From Nematopogon swammerdamellus (Eukaryota > Arthropoda > Insecta > Lepidoptera > Adelidae), in contig OX336338.1 of assembly GCA_946902875.1 (NCBI GenBank), forward strand, positions 12,639,971-12,703,970: a DNA stretch of 64,000 bases. The letters are read 5' to 3'. Below the pieces are notes generated by a model that did no database searches, had not been told where the DNA came from, and saw only the letters and a program-made list of their open reading frames with translations. Position 1 is the first letter of the stretch, and each line of letters starts with the position of its first letter. The position numbers and the translations under genes are program-made. This document shows, one piece after another, positions 1 to 11,600 of this stretch.

Positions 1-53
1 CTAATGTTTGTACTTACTTGTAAAATAGTTAATAAATGAAAATTCAGATATAT

Positions 54-584
54 AGGGTCATTTTTTATTAAGTGAAGTCCCTTAAATGGTAGGTTCTATA
101 TCTGAAATGGATCACGTTTATGATGTTAATTTTACTTTACGTACCTAAAGTTAGATTTTTTTTCTCGACATGCCACATAGTAGTGCCCATGCATACTAAT
201 ACACCCGGTCCAGTACTTTCAGACTTATTAAAAAGTGAAAACAATTTACATTTACGTGCGCGCATCGCATCATTCGCGCGGGACAACTGAGTGGTCGTTG
301 ACCCGTGCGAATCAAAAAGTATGTCAAGGCCGCACGCGCCACCTGTCCCGCGCAGCGCATATGAGATGCACGTAAATGTAATCTTTTTCATTTATTCATA
401 ACTCTGAAAGTACTGGACCGATTTTGTTGAAATTTTCAGGGTGTATTAGTATGCATGTGCACTACTATGTGCCACAAAAAAATCTAACTTTAGGTACGAA
501 AAGTAAAATTAACATCATAAACGTGATCCATTTCAGATATAGAACCTACCATTTAAGGGACTTCATTTAATAAAAAATGACCCT
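54..584. repeat. Foldback (hairpin) element, about 530 bp
   Basis: The two ends are reverse complements. The left end starts AGGGTCATTTTTTATTAA and the right end closes with the matching TGACCCT. Pairing continues inward for over 200 bp with scattered mismatches, around a CG-rich centre near position 320. No transposase frame is visible, so this is best called a non-autonomous foldback or MITE-like element. The flanks show no clear target-site duplication. Confidence 0.8.
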
Positions 585-774
585 GTACTCGTATATTCAA
601 TTATATTGGTGTAATAATATGTACTTTGAGTCTTTTTCGAAAATATTGAATGCTAATTGCTAGTTTACTACGAAGAAGTCGGTTAAAAAACAAAAACAGT
701 AAATATTTTTGAAAAGAAGAAGACAAGAGGATGTATAAAATGTGAGGTGTGTTTGTGTGTTTGTCCAGTGAGGA

Positions 775-900
775 GTAGCCGCGAGAGAGGGATGCTGGAA
801 GCGGCGGGCGCCGCGCCGCCGCCGACCGGGTCAGTCGCCGCCGCCGCCGCCGCACGCCGCCGCCAGCCATCCTGCTCGCTCGGTCTGTCAATACACACAT
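775..900. other. CGC-repeat, CpG-dense block
   Basis: A short stretch dominated by CCG/CGC triplets lies in AT-rich surroundings. It could be the 5' leader of an unseen transcript or a trinucleotide expansion. The open frames through it are arginine- or alanine-rich by composition and are not supported as genes. Confidence 0.4.
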
Positions 901-1089
901 ACTGTTACTAATGGAGCTTTCCCAAAAATTATATAATAATAAATAACACAAAGAAAACTCAATGAGTAAAAATAAGATACGCCCATATAAAAAAAACTTG
1001 TAAATTATATGTTTTATATTATTTGTTTTCCCTATTTTAAAATGAAATTATTTTGTTTGTTTGTGTGTATTATAAGAATCCTATATTAA

Positions 1090-1285
1090 AACCGTATAGT
1101 AAACTCTGGAACGTTCTCCATGCCCATATATTTCCCCCCAAGTACAGTCTCGTCCTTCAAGAGGGCGTGAATAGGCACCTGTCAGCCTGGCATGGCATTC
1201 GCAACCCCCGCATACGACCGAATGTCCATGGGCGTCGTTAGACACATTATGGGTGGCTCGTGTGTTGTATTAAAAAAAAACACTT
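1090..1285 (+). mobile_element. LINE 3' end fragment (family A)
   Basis: The + strand encodes a worn reverse-transcriptase C-terminus (KLWNVLHAHIFPPKYSL, then NRHLS and GIRNPRIRPN), followed by a short 3' UTR and an A-run. The same coding tail recurs at 4375-4575, 25992-26330 and 50861-51040, so this is a dispersed non-LTR retrotransposon family (Jockey/CR1-like) with 5' truncated copies. Confidence 0.75.
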
Positions 1286-1526
1286 AGGGCATATATCTTT
1301 TATATTTCCAGCTTCTTTACACCCGCGCGAGCTAGCTCGGGGGAGGTTTGTCGGTGGGTGGGATGGTACTCGCTAGTGTGAGTCATCCCGGTGGCACCAC
1401 TCACACGCAGTCACTCTAAAGCCGGGAGGAACTAGCGATAAATTAACACTTCTATTTGAGATTGGACACCATTAGTACTGAGAATAACTGAGAATAGATA
1501 TATGTATATACTGAGAATACCTATGA

Positions 1527-1678
1527 GATCAGCCCATGACACTTTGCTCCTGGCGGACCTATGTATCTTGTGAGTGCTTCCCTTTAGTATTGACGGCTAC
1601 ACTGAACTTTACTTACCTAGTTACATATTATTTTTCATAACAGTTTCGATCAACTTTCATTCCGTGGGGTGGTTCTAG
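1527..1678 (-). mobile_element. Degenerate SINE fragment
   Basis: In reverse orientation it matches the body of the SINE seen whole at 18010-18396 and 24170-24553: the GTGCTTCCCTT block, the GGCTACACTGAACT block and the TTTCATTCCGTG block follow in the same order. It is strongly diverged and lacks the promoter head. Confidence 0.5.
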
Positions 1679-1849
1679 ACTTGACTCTATATAAGAAAGA
1701 ATGACTCTATAAAATGAACAATGCTAACAAAGTCAGATTTTTACGTCATTGTATTCTTTATAAAAAATAAAAAAACATTTGCGAAGAAAGTATGTCTATT
1801 ATGGAATTAGTTACCGAGATATGGAATTTAGAAAATAGGTACACGACGC

Positions 1850-1945
1850 GGGAGCCGGCTTGGCCGGCGTTCGCTGCGGTGACGTCACACCACAACACTC
1901 GCGCAGTCCGTCGTCGCGCGTACACTCGTACGGCGCAGTATATTG
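1850..1945. promoter_or_regulatory. CpG-rich promoter-like block with CRE palindrome
   Basis: A dense CpG block contains TGACGTCA, the cAMP-response-element palindrome, at 1880-1887. A 24-bp stretch (1879-1902) recurs in inverted orientation at 3069-3092 with one mismatch. It lies about 2 kb upstream of the receptor start codon and may be an upstream promoter for it. No transcript evidence is available here. Confidence 0.4.
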
Positions 1946-2164
1946 TATTCTCTGTGAGTTAGACCGCATATTAAATCTTGGTTGAAAGGTTGGGACTTAG
2001 GATAATGTGTCATGTTTTTTTTATTATGTTTCCCTCTTATAGTTTTCATTAGTTAGGTAAGTATAAATATAATAAAACAAAACCAGACCAGAGGTACAAA
2101 ACCTTTAATGTGGAAAAACAAAATTTTAAATTTTAACAAGATGTATCTTAGGGTATTTTTTTTA

Positions 2165-2520
2165 TGTAATCCGGTATGGGTGGCTGAGTCGGAGGGGCCA
2201 AAGCACTTGCTCCGACCAGCCAATGTCACTTCCAAGAAGGTAGGTGCCATACCGGAGACTTCCCTGGATTCCTGGCTATTCTGGACTAGAGGAGAACACA
2301 ACCGAGCCTGCTATGCGGCCATCTTACATCCAGTACGGTGGTACCAACCCAGTCGGATACAATTTGAGCCTACCACCTAGTAAGGGGCAAGGGAAGGGAC
2401 CTACGGGAAGCCTACCTAAGGGAAGGGTATGTCTTTAGTATACGTACTTTCGATTTAGCGTGCTAGCGGGAGGTGGAGGAGAGGAGTGAAGGAGGGGAAT
2501 CCCCCCCCCCCCCCCCTCCC
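2165..2520 (+). repeat. Interspersed repeat (second copy at 41320-41640), followed by a poly-C run
   Basis: The segment around CCATACCGGAGACTTCCCT is shared with 41320-41640 in the same orientation, including the CATCCAGTAC and GTACCAA blocks downstream. I do not recognise the family; length and lack of coding suggest a SINE-like or Helitron-derived piece. It ends near a C homopolymer of about 17 bases at 2500-2517. Confidence 0.55.
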
Positions 2521-2994
2521 TAAAAGGGGAAAGTACGGAGACGCATAGTTTAGGGCTTAAGGGATATAATTTATTTAACATTTGAAAGACTAACATTTAA
2601 TAGACGTTTGTCAATGGTCAAAAAAATAACCCTCACTTATTATTAATGCCAGATACATTACATACACATACGCGTCTATACATGCTTTATTTAGATAATA
2701 GCCTGTACCTGCAGTTGCTGCAATGCAGCTCGGCCCGCGTGGGAATCTAGCTAATAAGAGTTCTTTTCTTGTGTTAGAAGGCAGACAGAGAAGTAAACTT
2801 ACTTTTGCATTTTCACTCCTCGTATTTCGGCGGCAAAGAAATCACTACCTATTCTTTGAAAAATAGTGAGCGACCATAATGGCATCGATTTTGGGTAGAT
2901 TGTTCGATTGTCCTTTTTCATATCCTTCTTCCATTGTACTGTAATTAATTATTTGAATAGAACTGTAAACTTAACAACACGAAACAAAACAAAA

Positions 2995-3125
2995 TAAACA
3001 ATCCAGTAATGCTGGCGGCCGTGGCAGAGGCGCGGCGGCGCGCGAGTACGAGTGAGTGAGTGCTGAGAGCGAGCGTTGTGGTGTGACGTCACGCCATGGC
3101 CGGGCGCCCGCGCGCAATATTCGAA
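2995..3125. promoter_or_regulatory. CpG-rich promoter-like block with inverted CRE motif
   Basis: A GC-rich block carries TGACGTCA at 3084-3091 inside a 24-bp motif that is the inverted counterpart of 1879-1902. It sits just upstream of a possible non-coding exon (3329-3402) and the receptor's first coding exon, so it is the closer promoter candidate for the receptor. This is inferred from composition and position only. Confidence 0.45.
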
Positions 3126-3328
3126 ATTTACGGGAGTTTTAAATGAATGTAAAATCAAAACTACTTGATCTTTTAGAAAGAAACAAAAACGAGTGTATTT
3201 GTATGCATACAAACTCTATTATAAGAAAGTTTAATGCGAATTTGTATACCTATGAGCATTCTTCAGACATGAAGACCGGTTGTTCCCTGCTTTTTGTTGC
3301 TCAATTACGTATAAATGTTTCCTTGCAG

Positions 3329-3402
3329 CATCACTGGCTGAAAGATGCACTGAAAGTTGTGTAACCGGCCTCCTGCGAGCCCTGCTGCCAGTGTGTGACC
3401 AG
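3329..3402 (+). other. Possible 5' non-coding exon of the receptor gene
   Basis: A 74-bp segment is flanked by a good acceptor (pyrimidine-rich TTTCCTTGCAG) and a donor (CCAG|GTAATT). If spliced to the next acceptor, at 3828-3829, it would lie just ahead of the ATG pair at 3835. The only frame open through it meets TGA within three codons after that junction, so it would be untranslated. Confidence 0.4.
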
Positions 3403-3689
3403 GTAATTATATGTTTTACTTATGTCATTATTTATCATTAGTACCTAAAACTGGTAAAACATATTTATAAACATACTAACATAATTTTGTTGCTACAAAT
3501 TACGTATCAAAGTTTAACAAAGGCTCTTTACGCCTCTTTAAATTAATAAGTCAGTCAGAACTCTCAGCAAAATTGTTAATCTTGCTCTAAAGCTGTGTTT
3601 TCGATAGACTGTAAGCGATGTTATTATGTCGCTAGTCACTAAAGTATCTACTTGTAATTATATGTATATAAAAAAATACCTTGCGAAGT

Positions 3690-3815
3690 TTCTTGTCGGT
3701 TCTTCTTCGTGGGTGTAATCGAACCGGATAGAACAAATTGTGACACGTTCGAGTGCGGTCTAACTGCCATATGTATGATCAATAAACAAAACAATACAAT
3801 ACAAAAGTGATATGT
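3690..3815 (+). mobile_element. LINE 3' tail fragment
   Basis: The stretch GATAGAACAAATTG, then GTTCGAGTGC and TGCCATATG, ending in ATGATCAATAAA plus an A-rich repeat, recurs at 37210-37290. This matches the 3' UTR and poly(A)-like end of a non-LTR retrotransposon. It ends just upstream of the acceptor of the first receptor coding exon. Confidence 0.55.
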
Positions 3816-3834
3816 CTACCTGCTTACAGACAAA

Positions 3835-4000
3835 ATGATGAGCGAACGCCCAACCGTCGGCAGCGGCGGCGTGGTGACGGTGGAGGGCGAAGTCCACGCG
3901 ACACTGCAGTCTCTCACGCAGGCCGCCATAGTGGGAGCCATGGGCATCGCCATAGTCGTCGCCAACGTTCTCGTCATCGCCTCCTATCTAAACTTCAGAG
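3835..4000 (+). CDS. Class A GPCR, coding exon 1 of 3 (N-terminus and TM1)
   Basis: First coding exon of a 335-residue rhodopsin-family receptor (joined with 8393-8637 and 11830-12426). The ATG follows five bases after an acceptor (TGCTTACAG); a second ATG follows directly. It encodes a short extracellular N-terminus with no signal peptide and TM1, which carries the conserved Asn (VVANVLVIASYL). The exon ends in phase 1 at GAG|GTATCT, and the split Gly codon is completed by exon 2. No N-glycosylation sequon is visible in the short N-terminus. Overall layout recalls the orphan GPR21/GPR52 group and aminergic-like receptors, but the ligand is unknown. The family call is firm; the subfamily is a guess. 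Confidence 0.88.
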
Positions 4001-4194
4001 GTATCTCATCTATCCTTACCTTTAATTAAATCCAACGTCTGCTTTCTGTCTGTCTGTCTGTCCGCTTATAACTCGAGAACAACTGAACCGATTTTAATAA
4101 TAAAAAAATTATACGGATAGCTTGATTCTTCATATCAACTATAGGCTACTTATTATCACGCTAAATGGCTTATGAGGTTAGCAGAGAGCCGCAG

Positions 4195-4575
4195 GCACAG
4201 CTAGTGCTCAATACAATAGAAACGCTTTTGATGTCTTGTTCCACGGGGAATGCTCGGAGGAGCTGTTTGACGGGATCCCTCCGTCTCCCCTTTTTACTTC
4301 CGCACGACGCGCACAAAGCAGGGGTTACATCCTTACATGCTGGACTTACCGAGGATATGTACCAATCGGTTGAAGCGGTAAGCTCTAGAACTCTCTCGCT
4401 GCCCATAATATATTTCAACCTATATATCTCGGGCCCTTCAAGAGGGGCGTGAATAGGCACCTGTCAGGCCAACATGACACTCGCAACCCCCGCGTACGAC
4501 CGAATGTCCATGAGCGTCGTTGGACACCTTATGGGTGACTCGGAACCACATGTCGCGCTTTCTGTAAAAAAAAGT
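4195..4575 (+). mobile_element. LINE 3' fragment (family A) in receptor intron 1
   Basis: The + strand holds a frameshifted reverse-transcriptase C-terminus of the same family as 25992-26330 (the GIPPSPF / TTRT / GLHPY region, then the PPKYSL / GVNRHLS tail). The 3' UTR ends in an A-run near 4565. It is 5' truncated and inactive. Confidence 0.75.
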
Positions 4576-4654
4576 CTACATAACAATACACACAATAATA
4601 ATTTTATAAAAATACTTATCCTCTCATGTTGTGATTCCCAAAGATTTGGTAATG

Positions 4655-4990
4655 AATAGCTGAGCCCGCGGCTCCGCTCGCGTGAAATTCGTATTCCAAA
4701 GAAGAATGTAAGTAACTAAGGGCGAGGCCGAAGGCCGAGCTGCGTTCAGGTAATCGATAAACCTTCTTAAAGAAAGTAACTAACTAAGGGCGAGGCCGAA
4801 GGCCGAGCTGCTTTCAGGTAAACGATAAACCTTTCTCAAATAAAGGAAGTAAGTAAGGGCGAGGCCGAAGGCCGAGCTGCGTCCAGGAAGACGATAAACC
4901 TTCTGGAAGAAAGGAAGGACTAAGTGTGAGGCCAAAGGCCGAGCTGCGTTCAGGTAAACCAAAAACCCTCTTCCGCCTTCGGGCCTCGCC
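4655..4990 (-). mobile_element. Helitron-like 3' end with minisatellite, reverse orientation
   Basis: Reading the reverse strand, units of about 68 bp built on GCTCGGCCTTCGGCCTCGCC lead into GAATTTCACGCGAGCGGAGC and an end near CAGCT. The same end in better condition closes with CTAG at 19266-19269 and 32469-32472, the Helitron 3' signature. No Rep/helicase is encoded, so it is non-autonomous. Confidence 0.65.
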
Positions 4991-5119
4991 CTTATAGACT
5001 TCCTTTCTTCGATAGAATATAATATAGTTTACTCAATCTATTTATTTCATAAAAATAAAAAAGTAATATTAATAACTAAAGAATTAAACCTACCTAACAA
5101 ACATTAAAATAACTATCAA

Positions 5120-5575
5120 AACGGGCATTTTCAAATGTTCTTAGAGCACTTGCGGCATTACCCCGCTGGATGGCAAGGCTTACACTTTGAATGAAGTACA
5201 TAAGCCCTTGAAGACGGGACACCAGTTGCGTCAACCAGCTCAAGCCTCTTTTGGATTCACTGCTCCACGGACCGAGGGTTTCAACCGCAAACGCAACAAA
5301 TTCGAAATCTTGAATTATATTTCTATATTTGCTGCGTTTGAGGCTCTCCGCCCCAGCCTCGGCCGCGCCAGCCGCTCTAAAGATGTCCTAACGTGACTTG
5401 GAGCCAATGTGAGAACAAAAGTGGCGTCCCACATCAAAGAACTACCCTTAGTCCATGGCACTAAGGTGATAGCATCGGGCGTCTTTCCACCCAGCCGGGA
5501 ATAACCGCGAGGTTCTAGGATGCACGGTATATTTGCCGTTAGAAGCGTGGACTTTATAATAAAATTTAAATTAAA
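5120..5575. other. Unassigned repeat-like segment
   Basis: It lies between two oppositely oriented Helitron minisatellites. A broken frame containing FEALRPSLGRA and VASHIKELP has a weak resemblance to a reverse-strand frame near 24940-25080. That suggests a dispersed retroelement or transposon coding relic, with stops in every frame. I cannot name it. Confidence 0.35.
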
Positions 5576-5604
5576 TTAACTCAATCTTAATATTAATCAA
5601 CTTT

Positions 5605-6187
5605 ATTCGAGATGGTTTAGCTTCTTCCTGAACGCAGCTCGGCCTTCGGCCTCGCCCTTAGTTACTTGCTTTCTTCGAGATGGTTTATCATTTGTCAGAA
5701 CGTAGCTCGGCCTTCGACCTCGCCTTAGTTGCTTACTTTCTTCAAGATGGTTTAGCTTCTTCCTGAACGCAGCTCGGCCTTCGGCCTCGCCCTTAGTTAC
5801 TTGCTTTCTTCGAGATGGTTTTTCAATTATCCGAACGTAGCTCGGCCTTCGGCCTCGCCTTAGTTACCTACTTTCTTCAAGATGGTTTAGCTTCTTCCTG
5901 AACGCAGCTCGGCCTGCGGCCTCGCCCATAGTTACTTACTTTCTTCGAGAAGGTTTATGGTCTTCCAGAATAGAGCTCGGCCTTCGGCCTCGCCCTTAGT
6001 TACTTACTTTCTTCAAGAATGTTTTTCTTCTTCCTGAACTCAGCTCCGCCTTCCGCCTCGCCCTTAGTTACTTTCATCGAGAAAGAATATCGTTTACGTG
6101 AGCGCAGATCAGCCTTCGGGCCCGCCTTTAGTTACTTACTTTCTTTTTTTTAAATACGAATTTCACGCGAGCGAAGCCGCGGGCAAC
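5605..6187 (+). mobile_element. Helitron-like minisatellite and 3' end
   Basis: About eight units of roughly 67-68 bp (GCTCGGCCTTCGGCCTCGCC, then TTACTTACTTTCTTCGAGA) lead into GAATTTCACGCGAGCGAAGC and CGCGGGCAACAG. The usual CTAG end is replaced by ATATATAAA, so the terminus is lost or overwritten by the next repeat. With 4655-4990 it forms an inverted pair. Confidence 0.7.
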
Positions 6188-6189
6188 AG

Positions 6190-6860
6190 ATATATAAATT
6201 TTATTGCACCAATGACAGCGACATAACTTCGACTTTCAATTATTATTTTTATTTATCAAACAATTTGTCACCGGCCAGCTCACGTCGAGATGACAGTTCT
6301 CCGTTGTCAACATGACATTTTTACCTTTTTTTTTTACCTTTACTTTGGATTGCGTGATTTTTATTATATTTTTTAATTTTTATGTTCATCCGGGATATAC
6401 ACTGTCACTATAAAAAGTTTTGTCAAATTCCGTTCAGTGGTTTTTGCGAGATGCGCGTACAAATAGACATTTTTGCATTTACGATTTTATGATATGTATA
6501 GAAAGAATAGATATGTATAGACTATTGTGTTCAAGTTATAAAAAAGAAGAACTGTCATTTTCGTTGTATCTACTTATTTTTAAATTTCGAATGAATATTT
6601 TATTCAAATTGTATTTGCTGACAGTTCTCAAGATATAATTATTATGCACTTTGGACTACGTGATTTTAAACGCGCAATAATGTTTATAATTGTTAATTTT
6701 TTTTTATTTTTGTTATTTTTTTTTACGTATTATGTTAACCCGGCATATAAACTGCCACTATACAAAGTTTCGTCTAATTCCGTTCAGTGGTTTTTGCGTG
6801 ATGCGCGTACAGACAAACAAACAAACAAACAAACAAACAAAAATTTTAAAAACTGTTCTA
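6190..6860 (+). repeat. Interspersed repeat with two internal units
   Basis: Two related units (about 6350-6560 and 6640-6840) share CGTTCAGTGGTTTTTGCG and GATGCGCGTAC and end in a CAAA/ACAA run. A reverse-strand copy lies at 12600-12980. The family is common in non-coding parts of this window and has no coding capacity. The class (Helitron-derived or SINE) is uncertain. Confidence 0.6.
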
Positions 6861-7398
6861 ACATGTTCAGTATCTCATTTTAAGCCACCCTGGTTAGTTT
6901 TTTTCCGAATACATTCAATGTACAGACTTTCTTACCTCTACGATTTTATTATATGTATAGATAAGCGAAGTATTTTCGTCAAAAACAAAGCTCCGTAGCT
7001 TTAATTTCAATTTGCTATGTAAAAATAAAACAAATTGTTCAAAGTCGGTCAACATTGTATGTAGATATGTATGTGTAGCGCACGGGCAACTGTGTATCCA
7101 TTCACTTATTTCATAGATCCGTTTTCCGTCCCACCCAGAGCGCTTCAACGCTATCTCTACTTGCACTTCTCGGTGAACTGCAGCTCTATCTAGGTGAGTG
7201 GTCGCGTCAGCAATGAGCTCCGAGGAGGGAGTTGCAGCGGCGGAAGTTCCATTGTCCCCGTGACCCGCCCTAGTGTACACCACCACCGCTTAGCGATATT
7301 ATAACCACGTAGCTTCGCCTCGTTACGGTAATGATACTGCACGGGCTTGGAATTAATAGAATAATCAACATTCCCCGTCGCTCAAGACCGCAGCAGGA

Positions 7399-7650
7399 TG
7401 TTTAAAAATTTTTTTTAATGGATCCTGTCCTGACTCGATTAGCTAAATCACCCACAACATCCATGATGTCAGCCCATAACATGTTGGTGAACTAGGTGCC
7501 ATGTCAGTGCTTCCCTTCGGTCGTGAAGGCTACACTGAACTGGACGGAAAACACGAACTATTTACATAACCGTTTCGACCGGGCTTTCATTCAGTGCGGT
7601 GGTATCAATCCGGGCGGGTTAAACCCTACCACCTAGAGGAGTAAATAAAG
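7399..7650 (-). mobile_element. SINE body, truncated at its head
   Basis: Reverse-strand copy of the SINE described at 18010. It runs from the tail (CCCACAACATCCATGATG) through GGCTACACTGAACTGGACGG to the GCGGTGGTA region and stops before the promoter head. The 6861-7398 stretch before it shows no gene I can support. Confidence 0.7.
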
Positions 7651-8133
7651 GTTGGTAAATGGATTGTTAGAAGAATGCTGAACGAGAGCTTTACATTTAT
7701 TAATATTTATGGAGGAATATTCTGCTACTATACGGAACTCAGTATAGTATTGTATAATTTGTATATTTATGTGGAGATAAACAAACACATTTTCCTGGAG
7801 ACAGCCGGGCTAGCACCTCCTCAAACTTACTGGCAAACCAAACTTAAACCTAGCTTCAAAACTCTGTGGTGAAATGTGTATAGAATTCCGTAGTGTGGAT
7901 GAAGAGCCTCTAGTCTGGTTGTGTGTGTCGATGTGCGCTAGCCTTCCCGTGCCCGGTCCGGCCTTCGTCCCTCCACTCCTCCGTAACCTACTTGTAGGGC
8001 TTCAAAAAACCGCTGAAATCGACCCTTAGATCAGCGGATTAACGACAGGATTAAAGACATTATTTGGACATGTATATATAACAGACGTAGGCAATATTTA
8101 GTCAATATAGGTATTAAGTTTTTTTTTATATTG
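7651..8133. other. Intronic sequence without a recognisable gene
   Basis: Part of receptor intron 1. A moderately GC-rich patch at 7900-8030 reads like transposon debris, but no family match or splice-supported exon is visible. Confidence 0.4.
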
Positions 8134-8338
8134 AAAGCGCGACATATGGCGCGAAGCCACCCATAAGGTGTCTAACGACGCTCATGGACAGTTTGTTTCA
8201 TTCTTCACCTTGTTGTTACCCTTCATTATGTTTGTTATTAAGACAGGTTGGCTGGCAGATATTGACTTAGGTAATAAGTCCATCTTTTGTAAAATGTATA
8301 TTTAAATGCAATAAATGATATTTCTATTCTATTATATT
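8134..8338. mobile_element. Two LINE 3' tails placed end to end
   Basis: 8134-8206 is the reverse-strand 3' end of LINE family A (GCCACCCATAAGGTGTCTAA and ACGACGCTCATGGAC). 8207-8338 is the forward 3' tail of the family seen complete at 49063-50345: GACAGGTTGGCTGG, then TAGGTAATAAGTCC, then a TTCTATTCTAT end. Confidence 0.65.
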
Positions 8339-8392
8339 CGATTCAGAGTGAGTGAGATATTGAGTGTGGTGCGGTGGTGTGGTGCGTAGCAG

Positions 8393-8637
8393 GTCTCGCG
8401 AATGAGGTGATCAACTACTACCTGCTGTCGCTGGCTGTGGCGGACCTGCTGTGCGGCGCGCTGGTGGTGCCGCTGTCCGTCTACCCGGCGCTCCTGGGCC
8501 GCTGGACGCACGGCGAGCTGCTGTGCCGGCTCGCCGGCTACCTCGAGGTCACCCTGTGGTCCGTCTCCGTATACACGTTCATGTGGATCTCCGTCGACCG
8601 CTATCTCGCCGTTCGTAAGCCGCTCCGATACGAAACG
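8393..8637 (+). CDS. Class A GPCR, coding exon 2 of 3 (TM2-TM3, DRY)
   Basis: Starts after GCGTAGCAG and completes the Gly codon split with exon 1; ends in phase 0 at GAAACG|GTACGT. It encodes TM2 with the conserved Asp (LSLAVADLL), ECL1, the TM3 Cys of the conserved disulfide (GELLCRLAGYLEV) and the cytoplasmic end of TM3 with an intact DRY (SVDRYLAV), then ICL2. Counting from the TM3 Cys as 3.25, position 3.32 is Glu; aminergic receptors have Asp there. Codons are GC-rich, unlike the surrounding introns, as expected for a real exon. Confidence 0.9.
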
Positions 8638-11600
8638 GTACGTCCTCTTCACGTTACACCGATTTATTCGGTTCATTGTAGTACTTCGAGAGTGAGTAAT
8701 GATCCAGGAGACAGTATGCACAATCTAGGATCAAAACTTCTAAAATATTCGAAGCAGATCTTTTAAGCACATAGCTGCTCTGGGTCTTTACTCGTCTATA
8801 AACTAATGTGAAAATGATTGATATTGCCTGGTGAAAAAGTTAAATTTTTTTCCACATCTCATATGGAAATACCTGTCGGTCTAAATAAACCGTAAGTTTC
8901 ATTTAATTAATCGCGATGATCTCCGAAACCTGTGACCCGATTGTGGTTAGGTTTCTTTCTGTGTACATATACCTATTTAGTATTTAATTTTATCGGGGAT
9001 TTATTTAGAATATGTAGGTCTTCATAAAGCTATTAAAGTGTCAGTTCCTATAAAAAAAAATATATATTACAATAATACATATAAGTAAGTAAAACTTTAG
9101 ACTTACGTACCTATTACTACAAAATTCCTGACTCATAAAAATAAATTAACTAAGCGAACGAAACACTAATTTATTAGCTACCAAAGCGTTACACAGAAAA
9201 AGTTCAGCTTGAAACTAGAAGAGAAACCAGCCGTCATATCGTTAGCATAAAGGTAAAAATCACTATATTAATAAAATGTTTGTCAAAAAGAGTCAAAAAC
9301 AAATCAGGTTCAAAAATTCTAAATAAAAAAGCAATCTATACGACGTTAAAAGTAAAAGGTTGACTGGAAAAAATATCTGTAATCGATAAGTCCGCCCTTT
9401 ACACCTTATGCAAATTTTATATTGCGCTTGTTTCTGTAAAAAAATATTGGAGGAATAAACGGTTTTCTATTTATCTATCTTTAAAACTATACAATTATGA
9501 TAAACATTTCTTAACTTCGCCAATATCTCAACACTTCACTCAATTGAGTACTTGAGTGAGTTATATTTTTGAAGTGACAATATAAAAATATGTACTAGTA
9601 AGTGTATATAATTGCACGTTACCACATATCGTTAGTCGGAATGCGAGGTCGGATGCTATTAGGGTTTAGTGAAATACGAGTTCCACATACACATACCACT
9701 CAAGTCGAATATTGTGTTCGATTCCAACTAATGAATGTCCATCGTAGGTACAATCCATTGTAGAACCCTTAGCGACAATCCTCTCTCTGACCGTCGAGCC
9801 TCGATTTTAGTTATAGATGGAAAAACGTAGAACATATTATAAATAGACGAAATCTTGCAAATTGCAACTTCAGAATGTTCCATGCATATTATATGTCTAT
9901 GATTGTTTATTTAATCAGCCCTGTTGAAAATAAATATATATACATATAAAAACATTTCTGTTTCGAGGAATAAAATTTCACACTCAAATGAAAGTATATT
10001 ATAGAAATAGTAACATACATTGTTGGTAGGTACATAATACATTGAAAAAAAATATTCAACGCTATGAATATTTTAACACACAATACTGAACATGTCTTCA
10101 CGAAAATCTCACATTAAAGAAACGCGCTATTTTTTTATTATAAAATGTTTTTTACTACACGTTGATAGTAGGTTCTTACTTAGCTTATGCACATTTTCTG
10201 CATATATTATCATCTCTTTTTTTTCTAGTACAGCATAAGTACGTAGTGTCCTGACGGGGTCAATGTCCCAGGTCTGGTTGCTTTACATATTCGTAATCAA
10301 TCGGCAAGCAGTCATAGTAAAGTTCTTCAGAGACTCAATTATACATTTTGTACCAAGGACCATTGAGTCGAAAGGCAAGTTTTTAAAACATGTGATTATT
10401 TGCACCTTCAGCTTACTCGTAGTATGAACACTTTTTAGAATTATTTTCTTTTAAAATAGGTACATCGTAATGATAAACTTATGCATGCCCTTTCAGGTCT
10501 CCGAGGCATAAAATCGACGAAATATATTATTTTCATAGCAGGTGGCATGATATCACATTTCTAAAAACTCGCTTATGGCCCCAATGTAGCTCTCTAATAG
10601 ATAATACTAATCATTACTAATAACAACATACGTTTTTTCCCCGACTTGCTCTAAGATTTCGAAGGTAACGATTACGATAATCATTTGTTGTAGTAATGTA
10701 TGTGAGTACTTGCGTCTGTTACCTCATTCTAGCTGCTTCTATCTGTTATCATTTTGAGTCTACCCATATATTAAATTTTTTTTTTGTCGGTGTGGGGCCA
10801 TTCCGAGGACACAAAACGCTTTTTATTGTACCCTTTAAATCTTTAACGACTGAACTAAATGACACGGGAAGTTTTTGTCGGTTCGCGACAAAGAAATAAT
10901 AAGCTAGGTTGTGTCTTTGGAATATACGTAGAGATTGACATCGATGTGTGCATGTACTCGCTAGAATTAGACCTAGTTCCGTCATACTGTCACACTCTCC
11001 ATGTTCTCATTTAAATATAACTATGTAATCGTTCGTAACTACCGTATCGATGTTGTCTGTACAAGGCACATATACCACAAAACATACACCCTTGTATAAG
11101 TATGAATTAAAAGTGTTAATTCCCAAAGGGGAAACAACTACGTCACCAACCATCTAGGTCAGGTAAAGGCCTGTCTAGGTAGATGTGCACTTGTGCAGTG
11201 GAGTTTAATTAGACAAATATGTGTTTGTGTGTGGGAATACGAGCACGCGCCACATTCACGAATCTCACGCGGCAGGGAGTATGGTTAAGTCCAGTCCACG
11301 TATGTACACGTATTATCTATGTATGTAGTTTAGCCAGTCGCACTAGATAGTGCTACAGGAATGTAATTACAATATAATCGTAAGTACAGACGCTCATCTG
11401 TCACATGTCTGTTTATAGTCCCTTACAGCTGCGAGTAGGTACAACCGTGATCCGATTAAGCGATGCTCTAATTTCAGTAGGTTGCTTCAATTCCTACGTT
11501 TTTGCAATACCTACACACTAATTGGAAAACGATCGACAAAGAAACGGTGAGTATGTTGCGGTAATTTTAGTTTATGCGACAATAGCAGTAGGTACAGCAT

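Noticed and set aside
683..951. Arginine/alanine-rich frames in the CGC block
   Set aside because: Composition is explained by the trinucleotide repeat; no homology or splice support.
3329..3402. Coding status of the possible leader exon
   Set aside because: One frame is open through it, but joining to the next acceptor gives TGA within three codons, so it cannot extend the receptor.
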